Origin: Caballeronia sordidicola
GTDB lineage: Bacteria; Pseudomonadota; Gammaproteobacteria; Burkholderiales; Burkholderiaceae
Direction of reading: 5' to 3'
Assembly: GCF_000729995.1 (NCBI RefSeq)
Contig: NZ_JNFG01000020.1
Span: forward strand, 372,001 to 436,000
Length of the DNA: 64,000 bases
The position numbers and the translations under genes are program-made. Within the stretch, counting starts at the first letter, position 1; each line of letters starts with the position of its first letter. The notes under the pieces were generated by a model. It ran no database searches. It was given only the letters and a program-made list of their open reading frames with translations, and was not told the origin of the DNA. Positions 9,222 through 18,099 of this stretch are shown piece by piece.

Positions 9222-9290
9222 GCTCGCCTCACCCCTGGCGCGACGCGCGCATGGGCGTGGTAGCCCATATGACGAACGCAGCGGGCACGC

Positions 9291-10274
9291 TTACCGTCCC
9301 CGCAGCGTTTCCGATGGCGATTCGCCGAACATCGCCTTGTAGACCATCGCGAAACGCCCGAGATGCGCGAAGCCGCAATCGAGGGCGATCTCAGCGACCC
9401 TCACATCCAACGGCGCTGCGCGCAACGCATCGCGTGCGCGTTCCAGCCGCAGTTGCCGCACATATTGCATGGGACTTACGCCACGAAACTGCTGGAAGCC
9501 GTCGCGCAACGTGCGAGCCGAGACGCCGACGGCGTTGGCAATATCGAGTAATTCCAGCGGCTCCCGGCAATTAGCTTCGATGAACGCCTCCGCGCGCTTC
9601 ACGAAGCCGGGCGACACCAGCGAACGCTTCGAAGCGAGGGTCGACGCTATTTCATTGCCCACATGACCCGTGGCAAACAGATCGATCAGCAAACCTTCGA
9701 GTTGCGTCGCGACACGCGGGTTACTGCGCGCACTCGCAAGCAATTCGGGCGAACTCGCGACCAGTTGCAATTGCTGCATCCATCCGCGCAAATGCGCGCT
9801 GCCCACCGGCACCAGCGCGGCAAAATCCGGCGCGGCAAAATTCGATTTAACCAACCCCGCCTGCGCGTTCAGCGCCATGGGATCGATCCGCAGCACAAAC
9901 TGCTCGCAGCCAGGCGAGAGCAGCGCGTCGAACGCCTGTCCGGGCGCACATAAAACGCCCTGGTTACGGTTCACCTGCATGGAACGTCCCATCGTGCGGA
10001 CTTCCGCGTCGCCGGTCACGCAAAACATCAGAAGGTAATAACCGTCCACCGACTTGACGTTCACGCGCATGGCGTCGCCGAAAGCGATCGTGCCGAGACC
10101 CAGCCCCCCAAGCTTGACGAAATCCATGTGCGAGCGGCCGCGGCCCGTGCCTGAGGGCACGAGCGCGTGCGGCTGCATCACACGCGAGATCAGCTCGCGG
10201 GTTTCATCAAGGTCAGTCGATTCGAATAATCGATAGCCCCGCAACGCGTCAGCGCGAAAGGCGGCTTGAGACAT
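9291..10274 (-). CDS. andR: AraC/XylS-family regulator, probable activator of the anthranilate dioxygenase genes
   Basis: The 327-residue protein has an N-terminal cupin-like sensing domain (about 30-200) and a C-terminal double helix-turn-helix (about 225-325), including LLDIANAVGVSARTLRDGFQQF and the second HTH ending EIALDCGFAHLGRFAMVYK with FGESP. This is the XylS/AraC arrangement. It is divergent from andAc, and in Burkholderia cepacia DBO1 an AraC/XylS-type protein AndR controls the same dioxygenase genes. The assignment as AndR rests on this position and family, not on a comparison of the whole sequence. Confidence 0.75.
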   Translation of the reverse strand: MSQAAFRADALRGYRLFESTDLDETRELISRVMQPHALVPSGTGRGRSHMDFVKLGGLGLGTIAFGDAMRVNVKSVDGYYLLMFCVTGDAEVRTMGRSMQVNRNQGVLCAPGQAFDALLSPGCEQFVLRIDPMALNAQAGLVKSNFAAPDFAALVPVGSAHLRGWMQQLQLVASSPELLASARSNPRVATQLEGLLIDLFATGHVGNEIASTLASKRSLVSPGFVKRAEAFIEANCREPLELLDIANAVGVSARTLRDGFQQFRGVSPMQYVRQLRLERARDALRAAPLDVRVAEIALDCGFAHLGRFAMVYKAMFGESPSETLRGR

Positions 10275-10399
10275 GGACGGTACCGGTCAGTGAAAACAAT
10301 CACGACGAAAGCTAAGGCAGATAGTAAGTCAGTTCGCAGTTCTGCCCGAGGCCCGTGCCGCCCAACACCCTTCGTCCCGCGAAAACCTGCCGGAAGTGG

Positions 10400-10443
10400 A
10401 TAGCGGGGCTTGGCGCGCAGCCGTTATCGGATAGACCCGCTAT
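10400..10443. promoter_or_regulatory. Inverted and direct repeats upstream of andAc
   Basis: ATAGCGGG at 10400-10407 is an exact inverse of CCCGCTAT at 10436-10443. The same interval has GGATAG at 10398 and again at 10429, 31 bases apart, close to three helical turns. The element lies about 50-95 bases upstream of the andAc start and is a candidate binding site for the divergent AraC regulator. No experiment or comparison backs this. Confidence 0.35.
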
Positions 10444-10495
10444 TTTGGCGCACCAAAAATCGCATCACACCAACCCCACCAAAGGAGAAACAGCC

Positions 10496-11812
10496 TTGGA
10501 AACGAATGCGACATGCGCCCCCGACGCGCCCGATGCACCGGATGCAAGGGCCGAATTCCCGCTTCGCCCGATGAACCCGCTCGACTCCGACGCAGTGACT
10601 TTTCCGCGTGATGACGGCTCGCGCGTGCCCTACAAGGTCTTCAGCTCGCAGGCGGTCTACGAGCGCGAGCAGGAGCGGATCTACCGCGGACCGACCTGGA
10701 ATTTCGTGGCGCTGGAAGCCGAAATCCTGAATCCGGGCGATTTCAAAAGCACCTTCGTCGGCGACACGCCCGTCGTCGTCACACGCAACGACGACGGCTC
10801 GCTGGCGGCGTGGGTGAACCGCTGCGCGCATCGCGGGGCGTCTGTCTGCAGGAAGTCCCGCGGCAACGCAAGCTCGCACACGTGCGTGTACCACCAGTGG
10901 AGTTTCGACAAGAGTGGCAACTTGCTGGGCGTGCCGTTCCGGCGCGGCCAGAAAGGCATGACCGGCATGCCCGCCGACTTCGATCCGAAGAACCACAGCT
11001 TGAGAAAGCTTCGGGTGGAGAGTTATCGCGGACTGGTGTTCGCGAGTTTCAGCGAAACGGTTGGTCCCTTGCCTGAGTATCTCGGCGCGGAAATGCGGCC
11101 GTGGATCGATCGGATCTTTCACAAGCCGATTGAATATCTCGGCTGCACGCGGCAATTCTCAAGGTCGAACTGGAAGCTTTATTTCGAGAACGTGAAGGAC
11201 CCGTATCACGCGAGCATGCTGCACCTGTTCCATACGACGTTCAACATTTTCCGCGTCGGCATGAAGGCGCGTTCCATACCCGATGCAACGCATGGACTGC
11301 ACAGCATCATTACGGTGACGAAGACCGGCGAGGACACATCGGCCGCGTACAAGCAGCAGAACATTCGCTCCTTCGACGAAGGTTTCACGCTTGAAGATGA
11401 CTCCATCCTCGGCCTGATCTCCGAATACGAAGAAGACACGACCAATCATATCCAGCCGATCTTCCCGCAACTCGTGATCCAGCAGATTCACAACACGCTG
11501 GTTGCACGGCAGTTGCTGCCTAAAGGTCCCAACAGCTTCGAGTTGATTTTCCACTTCTTCGGATATACCGACGACACGCCGGAAATGCGCGAGTTGCGCA
11601 TCAAGCAGGCGAACCTGGTGGGACCTGCAGGCTATATCTCGATGGAAGACACGGAAGCCACCGAACTGGTTCAGCGCGGCACGATCCGCGACGCCGGCGC
11701 AACGTCGGTGATCGAAATGTCGCGCGGCAATCCGGACCAGCAGGACACGGTCATCACCGAAAGCCTGATCCGCAAGTTCTGGGTTGGCTACCAGAAGCTG
11801 ATGGGTTATTGA
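10496..11812 (+). CDS. andAc: Anthranilate 1,2-dioxygenase, large (alpha) oxygenase subunit
   Basis: This subunit holds the Rieske cluster and mononuclear iron of the enzyme that converts anthranilate to catechol with release of CO2 and ammonia. I chose a TTG start at 10496 because AAAGGAGAAA lies 5 bases upstream; it gives 438 residues, close to the 423 known for AndAc. Upstream ATG 10355 and downstream ATG 10571 have no ribosome-binding site. From the TTG start the Rieske ligands are C110, H112, C130 and H133, and the iron-binding segment DPYHASMLH gives D235, H238 and H243. The sequence closely recalls AndAc of Burkholderia cepacia DBO1. The small subunit follows 18 bases downstream. Confidence 0.9.
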   Translation: METNATCAPDAPDAPDARAEFPLRPMNPLDSDAVTFPRDDGSRVPYKVFSSQAVYEREQERIYRGPTWNFVALEAEILNPGDFKSTFVGDTPVVVTRNDDGSLAAWVNRCAHRGASVCRKSRGNASSHTCVYHQWSFDKSGNLLGVPFRRGQKGMTGMPADFDPKNHSLRKLRVESYRGLVFASFSETVGPLPEYLGAEMRPWIDRIFHKPIEYLGCTRQFSRSNWKLYFENVKDPYHASMLHLFHTTFNIFRVGMKARSIPDATHGLHSIITVTKTGEDTSAAYKQQNIRSFDEGFTLEDDSILGLISEYEEDTTNHIQPIFPQLVIQQIHNTLVARQLLPKGPNSFELIFHFFGYTDDTPEMRELRIKQANLVGPAGYISMEDTEATELVQRGTIRDAGATSVIEMSRGNPDQQDTVITESLIRKFWVGYQKLMGY

Positions 11813-11830
11813 ACGTCGAGGAAAGAGATC

Positions 11831-12304
11831 ATGGAAGCAATGAAGCTGTGGTTCGAACTGCACATGCTGCAGGACCAGTACATCAACAACCTCGACAACG
11901 ATCGGCTCGAAGCGTGGCCGACGCTGTTCACCGAGGACTGTCTCTACGAGATCGTGCCGAAAGAAAACGCCGACATGGGCCTCCCGATCGGCATCATCTA
12001 TTGCACCAACCAGAAGATGCTGCGCGACCGCGTGGTGTCCCTGCGCAATGCCAATATCTTCGAGGAACACAGCTACCGGCACATGACGTCGGGGCTCTGC
12101 GTGATGGCCGAGAAGGACGGCGTGATCGAGACGGAAAGCAATTACGTGGTGATCCAGACGCGCACCGATGGTGAATCGAATGTGTATCAGGCGGGCAAGT
12201 ACTACGACAAGGTCGTGCGTACCGACGCAGGTTTGCGTTACCAGTCCAAGCGGGTGATCTATGACACCTCGCGTGTGCAGACCCTGCTCGCCACACCGAT
12301 CTGA
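11831..12304 (+). CDS. andAd: Anthranilate 1,2-dioxygenase, small (beta) subunit
   Basis: The 157-residue product is of the ring-hydroxylating dioxygenase beta-subunit type (NTF2-like fold), with LWFELHMLQDQYINNLDNDR at the start, a central RDRVVSLRNANIFEEHSYRH, and YDKVVRTDAGLRYQSKRVIYD near the end, the typical closing strands of the family. It has no metal or cofactor ligands; beta subunits stabilise the hexameric oxygenase. A GAGGAAAGAGATC ribosome-binding site precedes the ATG. Position directly after andAc and before the ferredoxin fixes the assignment. Confidence 0.9.
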   Translation: MEAMKLWFELHMLQDQYINNLDNDRLEAWPTLFTEDCLYEIVPKENADMGLPIGIIYCTNQKMLRDRVVSLRNANIFEEHSYRHMTSGLCVMAEKDGVIETESNYVVIQTRTDGESNVYQAGKYYDKVVRTDAGLRYQSKRVIYDTSRVQTLLATPI

Positions 12305-12315
12305 AGGAGATAAGA

Positions 12316-12639
12316 ATGAACCAGTTGGCTCAAGCCTGGTTTCCAGTCGGCGCACTCGATGACTTCGAAGAAGGTGAACCGGTCGCGGTTGTTGCGGGTA
12401 ACAAACCCATCGCGGTTTTCCGTTTAGGAGAAGAAATTTTCGCGCTGCACGATCTTTGTACGCATGGCCACGCGCGTCTCTCGGAGGGGTTCGTGGAGAA
12501 TGGTTGTGTCGAATGTCCGCTGCATCAAGGGCTCGTGGACATTCGTACGGGCGCGCCGCAGTGCGCGCCTATCGTGGAAGCGGTCCGCACGTATCCGGTT
12601 CGCATCAACGAGGGCAGCGTCGAGATCCATGTCGAATGA
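12316..12639 (+). CDS. andAb: Rieske-type ferredoxin of anthranilate dioxygenase
   Basis: This 107-residue protein carries a single Rieske [2Fe-2S] domain: C48 and H50 in LCTHGHARLSEG, and C67 and H70 in ECPLHQG. It passes electrons from the reductase to the oxygenase in the cytosol. AAGGAG sits six bases before the ATG. Its last 11 bases overlap the start of the reductase gene, so the two are probably translationally coupled. Confidence 0.92.
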   Translation: MNQLAQAWFPVGALDDFEEGEPVAVVAGNKPIAVFRLGEEIFALHDLCTHGHARLSEGFVENGCVECPLHQGLVDIRTGAPQCAPIVEAVRTYPVRINEGSVEIHVE

Positions 12640-13849
12640 AGCCTATGTAATTGTCGGCGCGGGGCATGCCGCGCGGCGTGCCGCCGAAACGCTTCGGTTG
12701 AAGGCGCCGGAGAGCCGCATCCTGATGATCGGCGAGGAAGCGGAACTGCCTTACGACCGGCCGGTGTTATCGAAGGATGCATTGCTTGGAATCGAAGGCG
12801 AGCAACGTGCTTTTATCCGCGATGCGCACTGGTACGCGCAGCAGCGTATCGAGATGCGGCTGGGCGTGCGGGTGAGCGCGATCGATCGCGAACAGCGGTG
12901 CGTGGTTCTCAGCGATGGCGCGCGGATCGGCTATGAGCGTTTGCTGATCGCGACCGGGTCCCGCGTGCGGCGTTTCAGCGGACCGGTCGAGGAGGGCGTG
13001 GCGCTGCATTACGTTCGTACCATCGCCGATGCCCGTGCGCTGCGCGAAGCGCTCGCGCCGGGCGCTCGGGTCGCCGTGCTGGGAGGTGGGTTCATCGGGC
13101 TGGAAGTGGCGGCGTCGGCGGTATCGCGTGGCTGCTCGGTGACGGTGATCGAGCCCGCGAGCCGCTTGTTGCAGCGATCGATGCCGGCTGAAGTCGGAGC
13201 GTTCATGCTCGGGTTGCATCGGCGTCATGGCGTGGATATGCAGCTCGACACCACGCCGCTTGCCATCGACAAGACGCCCACCGGCTCTCTCGTCAAGACC
13301 GATCGCGGCGACGTGCCGGCAGAAGTGGTGGTGATCGGCATAGGCGTCGTGCCTAACGTGGAGCTTGCCGTATCAGCGGGATTGCTCGTCGATAACGGCA
13401 TTGTGGTGGACCAACACTGTCGAACAGCAGATCCGCTGATCTTCGCGGCAGGCGAAGTGACGAGTCATTTCAACGCGCTGCTGGGACGGCATGTGCGCGT
13501 GGAGTCGTGGCAAGTGGCGGAGAACCAGCCTGCCGTGGCAGCCGCGAACATGCTTGGCGGCGAGGAACATTACGCCGAGATGCCGTGGCTTTGGTCTGAT
13601 CAATATGATTGCAATGTGCAGACGCTGGGCGTTTTTGCGGCGCATCAATCGGTCTTCAGGCGCGACGACTCGAAAGGAGACGCGTTCTGCATGCTGGCGC
13701 TTGGCGTGGACGACAGACTCGAGGCTGCGGTGACGGTGAACTGCGGCCGGGAAATGGCGGTGTGCCGACGGTTGATGGCTGCAGGAAAAGTATTGGACCA
13801 CGCCCGTCTCACCGATCCGGATACGCCGCTTAAAGCCTTGCTCAAATAG
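12629..13849 (+). CDS. andAa: Ferredoxin reductase of anthranilate dioxygenase (FAD, NADH)
   Basis: The ATG at 12629 overlaps the ferredoxin gene and gives 406 residues, the normal size of class IIB/III dioxygenase reductases; a much longer open frame from 12464 runs through the ferredoxin gene in another frame and was rejected. It has an N-terminal FAD motif VIVGAGHAARRAAE, an ATGSR motif, a second Rossmann motif VAVLGGGFIGLEVAAS for NADH at about residue 150, and a late FAD motif FAAGEV. The first motif has GHAARRAA where other reductases often have GxAG. Confidence 0.92.
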   Translation: MSNEAYVIVGAGHAARRAAETLRLKAPESRILMIGEEAELPYDRPVLSKDALLGIEGEQRAFIRDAHWYAQQRIEMRLGVRVSAIDREQRCVVLSDGARIGYERLLIATGSRVRRFSGPVEEGVALHYVRTIADARALREALAPGARVAVLGGGFIGLEVAASAVSRGCSVTVIEPASRLLQRSMPAEVGAFMLGLHRRHGVDMQLDTTPLAIDKTPTGSLVKTDRGDVPAEVVVIGIGVVPNVELAVSAGLLVDNGIVVDQHCRTADPLIFAAGEVTSHFNALLGRHVRVESWQVAENQPAVAAANMLGGEEHYAEMPWLWSDQYDCNVQTLGVFAAHQSVFRRDDSKGDAFCMLALGVDDRLEAAVTVNCGREMAVCRRLMAAGKVLDHARLTDPDTPLKALLK

Positions 13850-14028
13850 AGGTTTGTCTTGACCGGAGGCGGTGCCTAAGTCGAAACGAAAGCTTATTCG
13901 GAAAGCTTGAGAAGCGCGCGGGTATGATCTACGTCTGGAAGTTTCTGGGGCGGCGAACAAGCAGTGGCGGATACCCGTCCACCGCTCAACGCCGCGGACA
14001 AACTGGACGTAGAGGAGAGATTTAACGC

Positions 14029-15279
14029 ATGAAGTTCGACACAGTCGTGCTGGGCGCGGGCATCGTGGGTGTATCGATCGCCATTCATTTGCAAAAGCGT
14101 GGCCGCTCGGTCGCGCTGGTGGACCGAAAGCATCCCGGACTCGAAACCTCGTTCGGTAACGCGGGGCTGTTACAGCGCGAAGGTGTCTATCCCTACGCGC
14201 TTCCCCGCGACATCGGCACGCTGATGCATTACGCGCGCAACTCGTCCATCGACGTTCATTACCACCGCGATGCATTGCCCGCGCTCGCGCCCTTCCTCTG
14301 GGCATACTGGCGCAATTCCGAACCCGCGCGCCATGCCGCCATCGCGCGCCAGTACGCCACGCTGATCGAACATTGCGTGACCGAGCACGAGATCCTCGCG
14401 CAGGCAGCCGGCGTTGAGTCGTTGTTGCGGCCAACGGGTTGGATCAAGGTCTTCCACAGCGCGGCGGCTCAGGATGGCGAGCTGCGCGATGCCGAGCGTT
14501 GGCATCGCGAGTTTGGCGTGCACTACAAGCTCCTCGATCCGGCGAAGTTGCAACTTACCGAACCGCATCTCGACCGCTCGCTAGTGGGTGGCTTGCATTA
14601 CACAGATGCAGTGTCGGTCACCGATCCGGGCGCGTTGGTCGCGGGATATGCGGCGTACTTCGAGCGCTTGGGCGGCCGCTTCCTGACGGGCGATGCGACC
14701 TCGCTGGAAGCCGAGGGCGACGGTTGGCGCGTGATGACGCAGGAAGGTTCGGTCAGTGCATCGTCGGCGGTGATTGCGTTGGGGCCTTGGGCGAAAGACG
14801 TCACAACGGCACTGGGCTACCGGCTGCCGCTGGCGGTCAAGCGCGGTTACCACATGCACTACGCACCACAACCCGGGACTGTGCTGAATCATCCGGTGCT
14901 GGACGTGGATAATGGTTTCCTGCTTGCGCCAATGGCACGCGGCATACGGCTTACAACGGGCGTTGAGCTGGCCGATCGCGATGCGCCGAAGACGCCCGTG
15001 CAACTGATGCGCGCTGAGCCCTTGGCACGTACGCTGTTCCCGCTAGGCGAGCGGGTAGACGACGAACCGTGGATGGGCCGGCGTCCGTGTACCCCCGACA
15101 TGATGCCGATCATTGGCCCCGCCCCGCGTCACAAGACCATGTGGTTCGCGTTCGGACACGCGCATCACGGACTGACACTCGGCGCGGTTACCGGGCGGCT
15201 GATCGCGTCCATGATGACGGGGGAGGATCCGTTCGTCGATGTCACGCCGTTCAGGGCCGACCGCTTTGAATCGGTTTGA
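14029..15279 (+). CDS. FAD-dependent oxidoreductase, D-amino-acid dehydrogenase (DadA)-like
   Basis: The 416-residue product belongs to the DAO family. It starts with the dinucleotide motif VVLGAGIVGVSIAIHLQKRG followed by VALVDRKHPGLETSFGNAG, where DadA proteins have the same TS-xGNAG stretch. The C-terminus holds a GRRPCTPDMMPIIGP motif and FGHAHHGLTLGAVTG, the second FAD-contact region of this family. It likely oxidises an amino acid or amine and feeds electrons to the respiratory chain. A GAGGAGAG site precedes the ATG. It follows the and genes on the same strand after a 179-base gap, so whether it is in that operon is uncertain. Confidence 0.85.
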   Translation: MKFDTVVLGAGIVGVSIAIHLQKRGRSVALVDRKHPGLETSFGNAGLLQREGVYPYALPRDIGTLMHYARNSSIDVHYHRDALPALAPFLWAYWRNSEPARHAAIARQYATLIEHCVTEHEILAQAAGVESLLRPTGWIKVFHSAAAQDGELRDAERWHREFGVHYKLLDPAKLQLTEPHLDRSLVGGLHYTDAVSVTDPGALVAGYAAYFERLGGRFLTGDATSLEAEGDGWRVMTQEGSVSASSAVIALGPWAKDVTTALGYRLPLAVKRGYHMHYAPQPGTVLNHPVLDVDNGFLLAPMARGIRLTTGVELADRDAPKTPVQLMRAEPLARTLFPLGERVDDEPWMGRRPCTPDMMPIIGPAPRHKTMWFAFGHAHHGLTLGAVTGRLIASMMTGEDPFVDVTPFRADRFESV

Positions 15280-15416
15280 GGGCGGCAAAGGGGGACGTAA
15301 GGCGTGACCTGCTCTGAAAATTTGTCGATAGCCCCGTAGAATTGGCTAGACACCAAGCATGTCCCGCTCGATTCGGCCCTGAACCGAACGCTCAATCCCT
15401 CATCCTGCCAACGCCA

Positions 15417-16022
15417 ATGAACGCTACCGCTACCGAAAACCACGTGAATCAACCCGAGATCTGGCTGATCCGTCATGGTGAAACCGAATGGAGTCTTTCC
15501 GGCCAGCACACCGGCCGTACTGACATTCCGCTGACCGACCACGGGCGCGAACAGGCGCGTTGGCTGCGGCCGGTGCTTGCGGCGCAGCCCTTCGACCTTG
15601 TGCTGTGCAGCCCGATGTCTCGCGCTCGCGATACCTGTGCCGAGGCAGGTCTTGGTGCTCAGGCAGAGGAAGAGCCGCGCCTGAGCGAATGGAACTACGG
15701 TATCTATGAAGGCCGTACGACGCACGATATCCGTGCTGAAGATCCTGACTGGGCCGTGTGGACGTCGACTATGACAGACGGCGAAAACGTAGAAGACATC
15801 CAGGCGCGGGCAGAGTCCCTGATCGCGCGACTGCTTGCCACGAACGGGCGCATCGCGCTGTTTTCGCACGCGCATTTCCTGCGGGTTCTGGGTGCGTGCT
15901 GGATGAACGATTCAGCGGCGCTGGGGGCACATCTGCTGCTCGATACCGCGTCGGTCAGCGTGCTGGGTTTCGATCGCGAAACAAGGGCGCTGAAGCAATG
16001 GAACGTGCGTCCGCAATCGTAG
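15417..16022 (+). CDS. Histidine phosphatase family protein
   Basis: The chosen ATG gives 201 residues; 25 further codons upstream are open but look non-coding. The catalytic loop is IWLIRHGETEWS at about residue 17-28, the second Arg is in LCSPMSRARDTCAEAG, the catalytic Glu is probably in LSEWNYGIYEG, and the second His is in IALFSHAHFLRVLG. The LSEWxYGxYEGxTT stretch is close to that of cobC/phosphoglycerate mutase-like phosphatases and some acid phosphatases. The substrate is unknown. It converges with the SDR gene. Confidence 0.85.
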   Translation: MNATATENHVNQPEIWLIRHGETEWSLSGQHTGRTDIPLTDHGREQARWLRPVLAAQPFDLVLCSPMSRARDTCAEAGLGAQAEEEPRLSEWNYGIYEGRTTHDIRAEDPDWAVWTSTMTDGENVEDIQARAESLIARLLATNGRIALFSHAHFLRVLGACWMNDSAALGAHLLLDTASVSVLGFDRETRALKQWNVRPQS

Positions 16023-16037
16023 GGCCGCACCTGCAGG

Positions 16038-16721
16038 TCAGAACAAGTCCTCGTGCCGGCAATTCACGAGGATCTCTGCGACGCTTGCCGTATTCGGCAT
16101 CGCAATGGTGTTCGCGATGAGCAAGGCCAGATCCTCAGGCTGGGTCATCGCCTGAGGTTCCAGATCGGCTATGCCCGCCGCCATGTCGGTATTCACGAAG
16201 CCGGGGCAGATCGCTGTCGCGCGAATGCCGTCATCCCAGCCGGCTCGCCGCACGGCATGATTCAACGCGATTACCGCGTGCTTCGACATCTGGTAACCCG
16301 CGTTCAGGTTCTTCACGCGCTTGCCGGATAACGACGCAATCTGCACGACGCGCGCATCGCCGGGTTTGCGCAGATGCGGCAACGCGGCCTGGATCAGGCG
16401 GAAGGGCGCCTTCACGTTGATATCGAGCGTCTCTTCGAGTTGCTCACTCGTGCCGTCCTCGAGCGTGATGTGCGTGCAGATTCCCGCGTTGCTGATCAGG
16501 ACATCGATGCGGCCAAAATGCTCGACGGTCGCCTCGACCCAGCGTTGTCCGCTGAGCGGATCGCGTGCTTCATAGGCAAACGTAAATGCATCGAAGGGAA
16601 AGTGAGACGACGAAGGGTCGCGCATGCCCAGCGACAGCCGATAACCTCGTCGGTGCAACTCCGTCGCCACCGCCAGGCCGATGCCGCGATTCGCGCCGGA
16701 GATCATCGCTACCTTGTCCAT
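16038..16721 (-). CDS. SDR family oxidoreductase
   Basis: The 227-residue product is short for a classical SDR but complete: SGANRGIGLAVA as the nucleotide motif, LISNAGICTH as the NAG motif, the Ser in VQIASLSGK, and GYQMSKHAVIALNHAVR as the YxxxK motif. The C-terminus lacks the usual long substrate loop and ends with a Rossmann-proximal helix. It is the last gene of a five-gene minus-strand run (21147 to 16038) with two FAD oxidoreductases and an amino-acid transporter, 17 bases after the preceding gene. It may act on a carbonyl product of the upstream oxidase. Confidence 0.85.
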   Translation of the reverse strand: MDKVAMISGANRGIGLAVATELHRRGYRLSLGMRDPSSSHFPFDAFTFAYEARDPLSGQRWVEATVEHFGRIDVLISNAGICTHITLEDGTSEQLEETLDINVKAPFRLIQAALPHLRKPGDARVVQIASLSGKRVKNLNAGYQMSKHAVIALNHAVRRAGWDDGIRATAICPGFVNTDMAAGIADLEPQAMTQPEDLALLIANTIAMPNTASVAEILVNCRHEDLF

Positions 16722-16738
16722 TCTCCAGGTCCCTGGTT

Positions 16739-18079
16739 TTAAAAACCCGCGTCGATAACGATCTTCGTGCCGTCACTGAAACGGCTTAGCCGGAACATGT
16801 GTGGATCGACAAGCGGTGTGTCGTTGGTGATCAAATCCGCCATCAACTTTCCTGCAGCTGGACCAATGCCAAAACCATGCCCTGAAAACCCGGTGCTGAT
16901 GAAAAGCCCCGGCACGCTTTCAACGTCCGATATCACTGGAATGGCATCCGGCGTCACGTCCATCAGACCCGCCCAACGCTGAGCGATGCGCGCACCGCTC
17001 ATGTGCGGAAAGACCTTCACGAACTCACGCAGGCCGGCATCGGTATAAGCGGAAATAGGCTCGGGGTCGAGCGTGCGAACGTCCTCGAAGGCGGTGCGTT
17101 GATCAAGCGCCCAATGACGCGGCCGGCGTAGTTCATCGAAGAAACGCGCGCCCAGGCCAATCCGCAATGCGCCCATCTGACTCTTGAGTGCTGGGATATA
17201 TTGAGGTAGAAGGCGGAAGCTGTCAGGCGTGATATCCGTGTAGGTACGAAAGCCGAATGCAATCGTATAACCGCCGTCCACGCGCTTGCGGAACGCGAAC
17301 TCCTTGTTGCTGGCGCTCACCGCAGGACCGCCTTCTATAGGCGATGTCCGCAACACGGAAGCCTTCACCATCAACTGCGGCACGTTGACATCCAGATTCC
17401 CGCAGAAGAGCCGTGACCACGCGCCGCCCGCCACCACCACGCTCTTGCAGCGAATTGTTCCCAGTTCCGTCACCACTGCGCTGACGCGTCCAGCGCTTGT
17501 TTCCACACCGCGCACCGCGCAAGGCGTGAGGATTTTCACGCCGCGTTTGCGCAGTGCATTGGCTATTGCCGGTGCGGCTTTCTGCGGTTCGGCCCGGCCA
17601 TCGCCGGGGGTGAACAGGCCGCCCTTGAAAGCCCTTGCCGCACCTGGGAGCAAACCAGCAACGGTCTTGGGGTCGACCTCGCGGGTATCGAATGCATCGT
17701 TTCCGGCTAACGCACGCGCTTTCTCAAGCCATACGCGATGCCCTTCCATCTTCGCGTCGTCGTTAGCCATGTACAGGATGCCGCATTGCTTGAAACCGGT
17801 GTCGATGCCGAGTGTCTGATCAAGCGTGCGCCACAGTTTCAGGCTTTCGATACTCAGTTCGAACTCGCGCATGTCCCGATGCGTGACACGCACCCAGCCC
17901 CAGTTGCGGCTGGATTGTTCGCCCGCTATATAGCCCTTCTCGCACACGGCCACGCGCAGGCCTTTGTCGCTTAGATACAGCGCCGTGCTCACGCCAATAA
18001 TCCCGCCACCGACCACCACGACATCCACTTCGTCCGGCAAGGTGGTGTCGTCGGTGACGGTTTCGACTGGTGGTCCCAT
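16739..18079 (-). CDS. FAD-dependent amino-acid oxidoreductase, DAO family
   Basis: The ATG at 18079 gives 446 residues; the open frame continues to 18502 inside the permease gene but that extension is a shadow. The FAD motif VVVGGGIIGVSTALYLSDKG is at about residue 19-38, followed by GEQSSRNWGWVR, a signature of a DAO-family subgroup where the RNWGWVR stretch sits at the flavin. The C-terminus has GFSGHGFGIGPAAGKL, the second FAD loop. It lies 20 bases after the ABC permease gene, so the enzyme probably oxidises the amino acid that the transporter imports. Confidence 0.87.
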   Translation of the reverse strand: MGPPVETVTDDTTLPDEVDVVVVGGGIIGVSTALYLSDKGLRVAVCEKGYIAGEQSSRNWGWVRVTHRDMREFELSIESLKLWRTLDQTLGIDTGFKQCGILYMANDDAKMEGHRVWLEKARALAGNDAFDTREVDPKTVAGLLPGAARAFKGGLFTPGDGRAEPQKAAPAIANALRKRGVKILTPCAVRGVETSAGRVSAVVTELGTIRCKSVVVAGGAWSRLFCGNLDVNVPQLMVKASVLRTSPIEGGPAVSASNKEFAFRKRVDGGYTIAFGFRTYTDITPDSFRLLPQYIPALKSQMGALRIGLGARFFDELRRPRHWALDQRTAFEDVRTLDPEPISAYTDAGLREFVKVFPHMSGARIAQRWAGLMDVTPDAIPVISDVESVPGLFISTGFSGHGFGIGPAAGKLMADLITNDTPLVDPHMFRLSRFSDGTKIVIDAGF

Positions 18080-18099
18080 AAGCTTGTTATTCCGTGCCT

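Noticed and set aside
10275..10495. Possible riboswitch or attenuator before andAc
   Set aside because: No conserved riboswitch core or terminator-antiterminator pair could be seen; only the inverted and direct repeats are reported.
11159..12355. Open frame of 398 codons on the minus strand
   Set aside because: Antisense to andAc and andAd, which have clear catalytic motifs; no recognisable product.
12464..12628. Upstream extension of the ferredoxin reductase frame
   Set aside because: It runs through the ferredoxin gene in a different frame; the ATG at 12629 begins directly at the FAD motif.
13373..14434. Open frame of 353 codons on the minus strand
   Set aside because: Antisense to andAa and the DadA-like gene; Arg/His-rich composition without domains.
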